DNA from: Polaribacter aestuariivivens | Lineage (GTDB): Bacteria; Bacteroidota; Bacteroidia; Flavobacteriales; Flavobacteriaceae | Direction of reading: 5' to 3' | NCBI RefSeq assembly: GCF_005885675.1 | Contig: NZ_VANR01000002.1 | Span: forward strand, 558,001-622,000 | Length of the DNA: 64,000 nucleotides | Shown: in pieces, positions 35,229-44,164 of the stretch | Position numbering within the stretch: position 1 is the stretch's first letter | Layout of the letters: each line of letters begins with the position of its first letter | The notes under the pieces: generated by a model | Told to the model about the DNA's origin: nothing | Database searches by the model: none | What the model saw: only the letters and a program-made list of their open reading frames with translations | Translations under genes and position numbers: made by a program

Positions 35229-38021
35229 CTAAATTTCCAAAATATAATTTGTTAAGTTGGCATTGTGATCTAAATTCATTTTTTTTCTTAGCCTATATCT
35301 TTTAACCTCAACACTTCTAGGAGAAATATTTAAAAGTGGTGCAATTTCTTTAGAAGATAAATTTAAACGTAAATAAGCACAGAGTCTTAAGTCGTTTGGT
35401 GTTAGTTCTGGATGCTTTGCTTTAATTTTATCTAAGAATTTTTTATCAGCATTGTTAAATGCCTCTTGAAACATTTTCCAATCATCCGTATTATTTAAAT
35501 TATCGTCAATAATTTTAACGACTTTGGTAATGTTTCTTTGACCTCCTTCAATTAATTCGGTTTTTATGGTATTTAAAAAATCATTCTTTTTTATAATACT
35601 CATTGTTGAGGTTGCTAATTCTCTGTTTTTACTTTCTATATCATTTCTTAATTTCTCATTATTAAGTTTCATGATTTTCTGAGTACTTTCTAATTCCTTT
35701 AATTCTAATTCTTTTTTAGCCTTTTCCAATAAGAGCGAATTTCTTCTTTTATACCTTCTTTTGTAATAAATATTTATTAATAAAATTATAAAACTGATAC
35801 ATAAAAGATAAAAAATAACGAATAAATTACTTAGGTAATAAGGTCTTTGTATCGAGAAATAAAATGATTCTACGTCTGTAACTATGTTTCCATACTTTCC
35901 TCTCACATTGAATTTATAATCGCCATAAGGTAAATTTTCAAATAATTGTGTAGAATTCTCGCTCCAACTTGACCAGTTTTGAGATAAGCCTTCTAATTGA
36001 TACCGATATTCATTTTTAATAATTTTATTGTATTTAGAAATGCTAAAAGTAAACTGTATGTTGTTTTGTTTATTTTCTAAAACAGCCTTCTCATTTAATA
36101 CCAAATTAATTTTTAAATCGTCTATTTTATTAACTACTACAGATTGGAATGATATAGAAACATTTTCATTGGTTTGTTCAACAGAATCGTCAAACAGTAA
36201 ATATCCGTGGGAAGTTCCTATTAAATAAACATCTTCATTAATTGGAGTTAAGTTTTCAAACCCTAAAACGTTGTTTCTAATAGATCCTGAAACTGGTACT
36301 TTTTTAATTTGCGGATTTAAACTTATTGTATTTGATGTTATAAATATGATATTGTTATTTGAAAAACTATATAAAACGTTGTTTTTAAAAGGAAGCTTTT
36401 TTATAGTTGATAAATTTTTTGTGTTTTTTAAAATGTTTGTAAAAAGAGTATCTCTTACAAAATTTCCATTTGTTTGTTTTTTGAATATTCCAGAAGAAGA
36501 CGAATAAAATAAATTATTACCAAAAGAAAAAACATTAGATCCATAACCTTCTCTTGGAACTTCTATTTGCTTTTTGTTTAGAATTTTGTTGTAATCCTCA
36601 TTAATACTTAACTCGTAAAACCCTTTTGTTTCGTGATTTACATATAATTTATCATCATAAAACTCAAAAAACCTGCTTGAAAAATTAAAACCACTAATTT
36701 TATTTTTGAACTGCCAAATTCCATTTTGTTTTTTTAGAATAGATACTCCTTGATAATTTCCTTGAATTAATAAAGAGCTTTTATTTGGTACTTTTTTAAT
36801 ACTCCAAGTTCCTACTGCATCTGTTAAAGCATTAACAATATTTTTATTCTTTATGATAAATGTTCCTTTATCATGTCCGCAGAAAATATTTCCGTCAATT
36901 TCTTTTAGAAACCAAACTTGACCTTCTGTTCCTTTTATTAATGTATATTTTTTGTTTTCGTTTTTGTAAAACAATCCTTGGTTTGTACCCAAATACAAAA
37001 CATTTTCAAAAAACAAAGAAGTATAAATAGTACCTAAAGAACCATCATCGTCTTCAAAAATTTTAAATGCAGATGATATATTTATAAAATTAATTCCATT
37101 ATCTGAACCAACCCATACATTATTTGCATTGTCTTGAAATAACGAAAGTGCTGTGTTATTACTCAAGCCATTTTTTTGGTTTATAACTGATGTAATTTCT
37201 TTTTTAGAATTCATAAAAATAATTCCGTTAGAAATTGTGCCAATTGCAAAGCTTTTATCTGAAAGCTGAATTGCGGTAAAAATGGAAAAATTGTTGGTAT
37301 CTAAATCTGACTGTATTTGTTTTACACCATTTTCTTTTAAAGTTACAAAGCCATTTTCTTCAGATAAAAAAACAAGTTCTTTGCGCTCATAAAAACAGTT
37401 AATAATTTTATTTTCCTTAAAAAAAAGTGCATCAGAAAGTAATTTTTCTTCACCATTTTCTAGTGTAAATAAGCCTACATTTTTCTTTTGGAAAAATATT
37501 TTGTCATTTAACACAAAAAGATCAGAAATTATATTCTCAGAATCTATGATTTTAATTTCTTTAGAAACAATATTAACAAAGTATATTCTTGTCTTAGATT
37601 GAAAAAGTATCCAATTTTGATAAAAGTTTACTTCCCAAAACTCTTCTCCTTCTTTTAATTTAATTTGAAATTTTTCAACTATAGATGTATATTCTAATAA
37701 GCCTTTGTTGTTTTTTTTCCAGAAGCCAAAATCCATAAAAGAACCTGTATAAATTATATCTTCTTTAATTTGAACAGATCTTAATGCTGGATTTGGAAAA
37801 TGAGAATACAGTTGCCAATGCTCTCCATTATACTCCAAAAGACCTGCATTATTTGCAACGTAAATTAAATTGTCTTTAGATTGTGCAATTCCCCAATTTT
37901 GATTTTGTGCTTTGTAATCTTCTGTAGTAAAGTTTTTTATTGGAGATATTTCTTGACAAACAAAAATTTGTGTTATTAATAAAAAAACACACAGTGATAA
38001 AAATTGCTTTAAAGAGTTCAT
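35229..38021 (-). CDS. Membrane-spanning sensor with LuxR-type DNA-binding domain
   Basis: A 930-residue regulator. A signal or first anchor (MNSLKQFLSLCVFLLITQIF) precedes a ~640-residue periplasmic beta-propeller-like sensor (two-component regulator propeller type, with NVWVGSDNGINFI as one blade). A Y_Y_Y domain (YRYQLEGLSQNWSSWS) follows, then a membrane segment (LFVIFYLLCISFIILLINIY), a coiled coil (KKELELKELESTQKIMKLNN), and a C-terminal HTH: LTPNDLRLCAYLRLNLSSKE then ISPRSVEVKRYRLRKKM. There is no kinase or receiver domain, so it is a one-component regulator like SusR in plan. It presumably senses beta-glucan oligosaccharides in the periplasm and activates the adjacent SusC operon. Confidence 0.88.
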   Translation of the reverse strand: MNSLKQFLSLCVFLLITQIFVCQEISPIKNFTTEDYKAQNQNWGIAQSKDNLIYVANNAGLLEYNGEHWQLYSHFPNPALRSVQIKEDIIYTGSFMDFGFWKKNNKGLLEYTSIVEKFQIKLKEGEEFWEVNFYQNWILFQSKTRIYFVNIVSKEIKIIDSENIISDLFVLNDKIFFQKKNVGLFTLENGEEKLLSDALFFKENKIINCFYERKELVFLSEENGFVTLKENGVKQIQSDLDTNNFSIFTAIQLSDKSFAIGTISNGIIFMNSKKEITSVINQKNGLSNNTALSLFQDNANNVWVGSDNGINFINISSAFKIFEDDDGSLGTIYTSLFFENVLYLGTNQGLFYKNENKKYTLIKGTEGQVWFLKEIDGNIFCGHDKGTFIIKNKNIVNALTDAVGTWSIKKVPNKSSLLIQGNYQGVSILKKQNGIWQFKNKISGFNFSSRFFEFYDDKLYVNHETKGFYELSINEDYNKILNKKQIEVPREGYGSNVFSFGNNLFYSSSSGIFKKQTNGNFVRDTLFTNILKNTKNLSTIKKLPFKNNVLYSFSNNNIIFITSNTISLNPQIKKVPVSGSIRNNVLGFENLTPINEDVYLIGTSHGYLLFDDSVEQTNENVSISFQSVVVNKIDDLKINLVLNEKAVLENKQNNIQFTFSISKYNKIIKNEYRYQLEGLSQNWSSWSENSTQLFENLPYGDYKFNVRGKYGNIVTDVESFYFSIQRPYYLSNLFVIFYLLCISFIILLINIYYKRRYKRRNSLLLEKAKKELELKELESTQKIMKLNNEKLRNDIESKNRELATSTMSIIKKNDFLNTIKTELIEGGQRNITKVVKIIDDNLNNTDDWKMFQEAFNNADKKFLDKIKAKHPELTPNDLRLCAYLRLNLSSKEIAPLLNISPRSVEVKRYRLRKKMNLDHNANLTNYILEI

Positions 38022-38223
38022 TTATATAAATGTTTGGTTTAAATAAAACATAAAAACCTGTAAAACAATTAAGTAAATATAAACGGAAAAGAATTGTATG
38101 GTTTTTAATATGATGAAATTACAAAGAACATATTTAAAAACCTAATTTTAACTTGTAGGCAAATAAAAATAAAATTTTATAATGAAAAAATTATAAGTAC
38201 ATTTAAAAAAATATTTTTACTGA

Positions 38224-38412
38224 ATGAATTTTATTAAAAAAATTGGAACTTCCAACTTTCTTATGCTACTTCTGTGCATTTTAATTATACTTGTTGCAGA
38301 ATATCTTTTTTTAACTGGTAATAAATTACATGGTATTTTTCTTGGACTTTGGGCTCCAACTTTATTAGGCGTAATGATTTACTTAAAACTTATAAATCGT
38401 GAGCGCAGATAA
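38224..38412 (+). CDS. Small two-span membrane protein
   Basis: A 62-residue protein with two hydrophobic segments (FLMLLLCILIILVAEYLFL and GIFLGLWAPTLLGVMIYLKL), ending in a basic NRERR tail. It has no name I recognise. Its last 14 bases overlap a second tiny membrane-protein gene in another frame, which suggests coupled translation. It is divergent from the beta-glucan regulator (202-base gap) and convergent with the GH97 gene. Such pairs can be accessory subunits of a larger membrane protein, but none is adjacent. Confidence 0.65.
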   Translation: MNFIKKIGTSNFLMLLLCILIILVAEYLFLTGNKLHGIFLGLWAPTLLGVMIYLKLINRERR

Positions 38413-38506
38413 TATTGTTTTATATTTTTCTATTTTCGTTGGTTTGTGCGTTATTATTTGGGCGTATTTTATGATTAATGAATACAACAAAGTAACTAAG
38501 GATTAA
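38399..38506 (+). CDS. 35-residue single-span membrane protein overlapping the previous gene
   Basis: A GTG-started frame of 35 codons (MSADNIVLYFSIFVGLCVII..., ending NEYNKVTKD) with one membrane span followed by a charged tail. It overlaps the previous gene by 14 bases and its stop overlaps the convergent GH97 stop by 4. The composition is that of a real bitopic small protein, and I recall similar short proteins ending in a FMINEYNK-like tail in flavobacteria. That recall is not verified. Confidence 0.6.
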   Translation: MSADNIVLYFSIFVGLCVIIWAYFMINEYNKVTKD

Positions 38507-40614
38507 TTTTTTTTCTTAATACTAATTGCTAGACCACCTCCTGCTTTTAAGCTAAAGATTTGTTTGTCTTGTTTAGTAATTTCTATAGTTTCTATTTCTA
38601 AATCTAAAGGATTATCATTCCAGTGAGCATTTTTTCCATCTTTATATATTTTAGCTTCATAAGTAGTATTTGCATCTAAAAAATTAAAATTCACTTCAAT
38701 TTCTCTTGCATTTTCATCAGTTATACTGCCTAAAAACCAATTCTCGGTTTTTCTTTCTTTTCTTGCAATGGTTACAAAATCACCTACTTCACCATTTAAA
38801 ACTTTAGTTTCAGACCAATCTACACCTACATCTTTTATAAATTGTAAAGGTGCTGGATTTGCTTCATAATGCTCTACCAAATCTGCAGCCATTTGTACAG
38901 GGCTATAAATTACTACATACAAAGCTAATTGTTGCGCAAGAGTTGTATTTACTTGATTATCTTTTCGATATTTGTCAAATTTTATATTAAAAATACCTGG
39001 AGTAAAATCTATTGGACCTGCTAACATTCTTGTAAAGGCAACAATTGGTAGATGTTCAGGAGGATTACCCCCATCTCCAGACCACGCATTAAATTCTTGT
39101 CCTCTTAAGCCTTCTCTTGAAATTATATTTGGATATGTTCTACGTAAACCTGTTGCTTTAATTGGTTCATGAGCATTTACAGCTACTTGATATTTAGCAG
39201 CTTTTATTGCTGCACTATTGTATTGATTCACCATATACTGTCCATGATGATATTCGCCTTTTGGTAAAATTTTACCTACATAACCAGATTTTACAGCATG
39301 CATACCGTATTTCTGCATTAAAGCATAAGCAGTATCTTGTTGTTTTTCATAGGTTTCTGTTGCAGCAGATGTTTCATGATGCATGATAATTTGAATACCT
39401 TTTTCTTTTGCGTATTCAGTTACTTCTTCTAAATCGTAATCTGGATATGGAGTTACAAAATCAAATACGCCTTCTCTATCTTCAAATCCAATCCATCTTT
39501 CCCAACCAGTATTCCAACCTTCTACTAAAACACCTCCAATATTATTTTTTGCTGAAAAATCAATAAATCGTTTTACATTTTCAGTTGTAGCTCCATGTTT
39601 ACCATGTGCTTTTCCTGTATCTTTCCATGTACCATCAACCATTTCCATTCCATAATCCCATGAAGATTTACCTAAGTGCATTTCCCACCAAACGCCTGTA
39701 TATTTCAATGGAGTAAACCAAGAAACATCTCCTAATTTATTTGGTTCATTTAGGTTAACAATTAAGTTTGATGTAATTAAATCAGGTGCATTATCTGTAA
39801 TTTGAATAGTTCTCCAAGGTGTATGAAAAGGTAATTCTCTTTTCACTTTATAGTCTGTATTTTCTGAACCCACCAATTGACTTTTAAAAGAAAGGTTTTG
39901 AGTATCAACCTTTAAAGTCATACCAGAGTAATCTACTAAGGCTGCTTCATGAAAACTTAAATGCAATCCATCATCACCAACTAAAGTAACTGGTGTATTT
40001 ACTGCATTATCTGGAATATAAGATTGTGCTAAATTGGTTTTTGGGATGTAAGATTTTGCATCGATTCCTGATAGTTTTGTTGTACTATACAAATGCTCAT
40101 AAATATCCCAATCTCCAGGAATCCAAAATGTTTTATAATCTTTGGTTAAATTGAATTCAGTATGCTCTTCTTTAATAAATGCTGTTTTTAGATTTTCTTG
40201 TTCTGGAAATTCGTATCGAAACCCAACTCCATCATTAAAAACTCTAAAAACAAGATTTATTTTTCTTTGTAAACTGTCTCTTTCTTGTAGTTCTATTAAA
40301 ACCTCATTATAATGATTTACAACGTTTAATTGCTCTCCCCAAGGCATTTGCCAAGTTTCGCTTACTTCTTCTGGTTTTCTAACTTTCGCAATAAAACCTT
40401 TGGTTAAATTTGGAGCGTTTGTAAGCTCAAACCCAACAAATGAAGTATCAATAATAGCTTTGTTTTTATAAGTAATTGTATAAAAGAATTTACCAATTTC
40501 ATTTAAGTGAAAATTGACTTTTATATTTTCATTTGGAGATGATACTCCTGATGAAGCAACGCTACAAGATAGTAATGTTGATAAACTAAAAACTAAAACT
40601 ATTAACTTCTTCAT
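38503..40614 (-). CDS. susB: GH97 alpha-glucosidase (SusB-like) lipoprotein
   Basis: A 703-residue GH97 enzyme with a lipoprotein signal (MKKLIVLVFSLSTLLSC). The N-terminal beta-sandwich (about 30-290) is followed by the TIM barrel. Barrel landmarks are GVWWEMHLGKSSWDYG, GGVLVEGWNTGWERW, IIMHHETSAA, and FTPGIFNIKFDKY with MAADLVEHYE near the end. The Glu-rich pattern fits the inverting, calcium-dependent GH97a group that releases glucose from alpha-glucans, but subgroup assignment is inference. It is the last gene of the maltodextrin operon, 2 bases after a GH13 gene. Confidence 0.9.
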   Translation of the reverse strand: MKKLIVLVFSLSTLLSCSVASSGVSSPNENIKVNFHLNEIGKFFYTITYKNKAIIDTSFVGFELTNAPNLTKGFIAKVRKPEEVSETWQMPWGEQLNVVNHYNEVLIELQERDSLQRKINLVFRVFNDGVGFRYEFPEQENLKTAFIKEEHTEFNLTKDYKTFWIPGDWDIYEHLYSTTKLSGIDAKSYIPKTNLAQSYIPDNAVNTPVTLVGDDGLHLSFHEAALVDYSGMTLKVDTQNLSFKSQLVGSENTDYKVKRELPFHTPWRTIQITDNAPDLITSNLIVNLNEPNKLGDVSWFTPLKYTGVWWEMHLGKSSWDYGMEMVDGTWKDTGKAHGKHGATTENVKRFIDFSAKNNIGGVLVEGWNTGWERWIGFEDREGVFDFVTPYPDYDLEEVTEYAKEKGIQIIMHHETSAATETYEKQQDTAYALMQKYGMHAVKSGYVGKILPKGEYHHGQYMVNQYNSAAIKAAKYQVAVNAHEPIKATGLRRTYPNIISREGLRGQEFNAWSGDGGNPPEHLPIVAFTRMLAGPIDFTPGIFNIKFDKYRKDNQVNTTLAQQLALYVVIYSPVQMAADLVEHYEANPAPLQFIKDVGVDWSETKVLNGEVGDFVTIARKERKTENWFLGSITDENAREIEVNFNFLDANTTYEAKIYKDGKNAHWNDNPLDLEIETIEITKQDKQIFSLKAGGGLAISIKKKN

Positions 40615-40616
40615 AA

Positions 40617-42269
40617 TTATATTTTTTCTAATAAGAAGATATTAGCATCTCCTAATTTTACCAATATTTGTCCGTTTTTTACCACATACTGTTGTTTAGA
40701 ATAAGCGTCTCTTAACAAATCTCCATCATTAAAAACTGAAGAAACATTAACATATTGCTCTGAAGCACTTACCTCTAAACCAATTAATACTTTATCTTCT
40801 TTGTATACTCTTGAAAAAATAAGTCCTCTGTAATGTTCTAATTTAGTATGTTTACCTGCACCAACTGCTGGATGATTTGCTCTAAATTGTCCTAATTTTT
40901 GCCAATGTTTATGAATTTTCTGAGTCAACTCATCATTTTTAAGCTTGTCCCAATTCATAAAAGAACGTAAAGTTGCATCACCAACTGCGCCTTCAATAGT
41001 TAAATCTCTTGCTGTTTCATCTCCATAATACACTTGTGAAGCTCCAGGAGTTAACATTAACATGGTTGCTGTTTTAAATGGCATACCTCTTTCCTTATCA
41101 AAAGGCTGACCATCATCATGAGATGTCATATAATTTAAAACACTATAGTCTTTTAAATTGTTTTGTAAAATAGAATCGTAACGTTCAAAAACTTGACTTT
41201 GTTCCAATTGTTTTGCATTCCACTTTATCTCAAAATTGATTAGTGCATCAAAAGCCTTATCAAAATAGTTTATTTTCTTGTCTCCCATATCAAAAGCTTT
41301 TCCATGAGAAATTGCATAATTATACACTTCACCAACTAAATAAAAATCATTTTCATCTAAAACTTTTTCTGGATTATTTTTCTTGTATTGCTCAAAAGCA
41401 TAGTCACATTCTGTTCTAAATTCTTGCCAAACAGTTTCCTCAGTATGTTTCACTGTATCAACCCTATAACCATCAATACCAAATTCTGTAATATAATCTG
41501 TTAACCACTTTATGATGTAAAAACGAGGCGCTCTTGGATAACCCGTTCTTTTAAAGAATTCATCTAATTCTTTAACTTCTTGTTCATAACGTCCTTCTGC
41601 TTTCCATTTTGCAACTAATTGTGGAGGCAATTCCACATTTTCGTTACTTTCTGTTTTAATATCTGGTAAATTTTTAACTAAAGTACAAGTTATTGTATTC
41701 TCGTAATTTGAATATTGACATTGTGGCTCTGTTCTTACCCAACTTTCTGGCCAAACAGGGTCTTTTTCTGTAACAGGACCTGTATGATTAATTACAGCAT
41801 CTAATAAAATTCTGATTCCTCTTTTATGAGCTTCATCTACCAATTCTTTGATATCTGCTTTGGTACCAAAATTAGGATCTACACTAGTCCAATCTTTGGT
41901 CCAATATCCATGAAAACCATAAGTAACTCCTGTTCCTTCATCTGTTCCTCCATGAATTTGTTCTACTATAGGTGTCATCCAAATGGCATTGATGCCTAAA
42001 TCTGTAAAATACCCTTCTTTAACTTTTTGAGTAATTCCTTTGATATCTCCACCCTCAAATCCACGTAAAACACCTGTTTCTCTTGTTCTATCAAAGTTAA
42101 GGTCGTTTGTTGTATCTCCATTATTAAAACGATCTGTGAGTAAGAAATACACATTTGCACCTTCCCAGACAAATTCTTTTTTAGTTTCACTCTCAGTTTT
42201 TTTGTCTGACGATTTTTCGTTACAACTAATAATTGTTGCAAAAACAAATAATAAAAATATATTTTTCAT
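40617..42269 (-). CDS. GH13 alpha-amylase lipoprotein (MalS-like)
   Basis: A 550-residue GH13 enzyme with signal MKNIFLLFVFATIISC. The catalytic barrel starts at VYFLLTDRFNNGDTTND. Conserved regions are LLDAVINHTG (I), GIDGYRVDTVKH with the nucleophile Asp (II), FYLVGEVYNY with the acid/base Glu (III), and MTSHDDGQPF with the third acid (IV). HWPE-type loops and a short C-terminal beta domain complete it. The YGFHGYWTKDW insert resembles periplasmic MalS-type amylases (GH13_19). It would trim maltodextrins in the periplasm or at the membrane. It lies 11 bases after the next GH13. Confidence 0.9.
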   Translation of the reverse strand: MKNIFLLFVFATIISCNEKSSDKKTESETKKEFVWEGANVYFLLTDRFNNGDTTNDLNFDRTRETGVLRGFEGGDIKGITQKVKEGYFTDLGINAIWMTPIVEQIHGGTDEGTGVTYGFHGYWTKDWTSVDPNFGTKADIKELVDEAHKRGIRILLDAVINHTGPVTEKDPVWPESWVRTEPQCQYSNYENTITCTLVKNLPDIKTESNENVELPPQLVAKWKAEGRYEQEVKELDEFFKRTGYPRAPRFYIIKWLTDYITEFGIDGYRVDTVKHTEETVWQEFRTECDYAFEQYKKNNPEKVLDENDFYLVGEVYNYAISHGKAFDMGDKKINYFDKAFDALINFEIKWNAKQLEQSQVFERYDSILQNNLKDYSVLNYMTSHDDGQPFDKERGMPFKTATMLMLTPGASQVYYGDETARDLTIEGAVGDATLRSFMNWDKLKNDELTQKIHKHWQKLGQFRANHPAVGAGKHTKLEHYRGLIFSRVYKEDKVLIGLEVSASEQYVNVSSVFNDGDLLRDAYSKQQYVVKNGQILVKLGDANIFLLEKI

Positions 42270-42280
42270 GGTTTGATTTT

Positions 42281-44155
42281 TTATTGAAGTTTTAAAATAT
42301 AAGATTCTAATGGTGCTAATTGTACTGTTAATAATCCTATGTTATCTCTAACTGTTAATTTGAAAGATTTTTGCTGATATAATTGATCTAACATCATATA
42401 ATTACCATCTTTTATTTTCATTTTTTTAATAACCTCAGCAGGAATTTCTAATACAAATCTATGATTACCAATTGCATCAAAATTAGAAATAACAATGAGT
42501 TTTTCATTTTCTGACCAACGTGCAAAAGACAATACTTTTTGATTATAGTTTAATGTTTTTTGCCTGTTGTATTGATGTATATCTGCATATTCACCCATTA
42601 AAGCATCAGAAGAAATTGTAAAATTTAATAAACGTTTATAGAAATCTCTTAACTTAAGTTCTTCTTTAGTAGATTGACCTCCATCAAATTTTTTATCATT
42701 TACCCATCTTTGAAATGCTGGTACTCCTACATAATCAAAAATTGAGGTTCTAGAAGGACTACCAAAACCTGCATCCTCAGAACCATCTTCTCCTAACTCT
42801 TGACCAAAATAAACCATTGTTGGTGCAGTAGAAATGGTTGCAGAAACCACCATTGCTGGTTTTGCTTTATTTGCATCTCCTGCAAATTCTGGACTTGCAA
42901 TTCTTTGTTCATCATGGTTTTCTAAGAAGTGTAACATATGATGCTCAATATCTTTTAAACCTTCTTGAATTGATGGAATGTTATCTGTTAAACCATGACC
43001 TTGCATTACATGCTTTATGGTATCATACAACTCAACTTTATCATACAAATAATCCATCTTTCCTTTTTTGATATAATTCCTATATTCTTTTGGATTGTAC
43101 ACTTCTGCTAATAAAAAAGCATTTGGATTTTTCATTTTGATATTTGAGTTTAAATAACTCCAAAACTCAACAGGTACCATTTCTGCCATATCATATCTAA
43201 AACCATCTACTCCTTTTTTTAACCAATACAAAGCAATGTCTCTAAATTTTATCCAAGAATTAGGGACTATTTTGTCTTTCCAAAATTCAAAATGTTTTTT
43301 GTAATCTTCGTTTTCAAATCCTTTTGGAAGTTCATCAAAGTCTTTTTTTCCTTCAGGTGAAATACCATAATTTACTTTTACAGTTTCGTACCAATCGTAA
43401 AAACTAGGTTTTGGTGAACGTGCACCATTTCCTGTCCATTTTGCAGGATTCTCATCAAACTTATCATCAGAAAGTGGATGATTTTCTCCACCTAAAGGTT
43501 TGTATCCGTTTAAAAAATCAGGTACTTCAAAAGGTGTATTAGGCACATAATAAAAGTTATTGTTTACATGATAAGCTACTAATGTATCATCATCTGCACC
43601 AAAATCTTTTGTTCCTTTAGGGTTTGTTACACTTTGGTAATTACGAGCCACGTGATTTGGTACAATATCTATAATTACTTTTAAATTGGCTTTATGTGAA
43701 CGATTAATTAAAGCTTCAAATTCTTCTAATCTATTCTCTACATTTACAGCCAAATCTGGATTTACATTGTAATAATCTTTTACAGCATAAGGTGAACCTG
43801 CTCTACCCTTAACCACATCTGGATCATCATTTGAAATTCCATATTTTGTATAATCATGAATTACGTCATGATGAGGAACACCTGTATACCAAATGTGTGT
43901 TACTCCTAAATCTTTAATTTCTTTGAGAGCTTTGTCTGTAAAATCGTTAAACTTCCCTACTCCATTTTCTTCAATAGTTCCCCAAGGTTTGTTGGTTGCA
44001 TTTGTGTTACCAAACAAACGAGTGAACACCTGATAAACAACAGTTTTCTTATGATTATCCTCTTGCATTTTATTCTTTTCTATCTTTTTTTCAGATGAAC
44101 AACCAATACTTATTGATAAAACTAAAGCTGAAACTAAACCATAAATTTTCCTCAT
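42281..44155 (-). CDS. GH13 alpha-amylase-family lipoprotein
   Basis: A 624-residue GH13 protein with lipoprotein signal (MRKIYGLVSALVLSISIGC). The barrel opens TVVYQVFTRLFGNTNATNKP. Conserved regions are VIIDIVPNHVAR (I), GVDGFRYDMAEMV (II, nucleophile Asp), FLLAEVYNP (III, acid/base Glu) and FLENHDEQR (IV). A C-terminal all-beta domain ends SYILKLQ. Subfamily is uncertain. It differs clearly from the other two GH13 genes, so the three probably divide the work among long, branched and short substrates. It lies 9 bases after the GH31 gene. Confidence 0.9.
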   Translation of the reverse strand: MRKIYGLVSALVLSISIGCSSEKKIEKNKMQEDNHKKTVVYQVFTRLFGNTNATNKPWGTIEENGVGKFNDFTDKALKEIKDLGVTHIWYTGVPHHDVIHDYTKYGISNDDPDVVKGRAGSPYAVKDYYNVNPDLAVNVENRLEEFEALINRSHKANLKVIIDIVPNHVARNYQSVTNPKGTKDFGADDDTLVAYHVNNNFYYVPNTPFEVPDFLNGYKPLGGENHPLSDDKFDENPAKWTGNGARSPKPSFYDWYETVKVNYGISPEGKKDFDELPKGFENEDYKKHFEFWKDKIVPNSWIKFRDIALYWLKKGVDGFRYDMAEMVPVEFWSYLNSNIKMKNPNAFLLAEVYNPKEYRNYIKKGKMDYLYDKVELYDTIKHVMQGHGLTDNIPSIQEGLKDIEHHMLHFLENHDEQRIASPEFAGDANKAKPAMVVSATISTAPTMVYFGQELGEDGSEDAGFGSPSRTSIFDYVGVPAFQRWVNDKKFDGGQSTKEELKLRDFYKRLLNFTISSDALMGEYADIHQYNRQKTLNYNQKVLSFARWSENEKLIVISNFDAIGNHRFVLEIPAEVIKKMKIKDGNYMMLDQLYQQKSFKLTVRDNIGLLTVQLAPLESYILKLQ

Positions 44156-44164
44156 AATTGATTG

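Noticed and set aside
35229..38021. Hybrid two-component system reading of the beta-glucan regulator
   Set aside because: No histidine kinase, receiver or AraC-type domain is present after the membrane span, only a coiled coil and a LuxR-type HTH.
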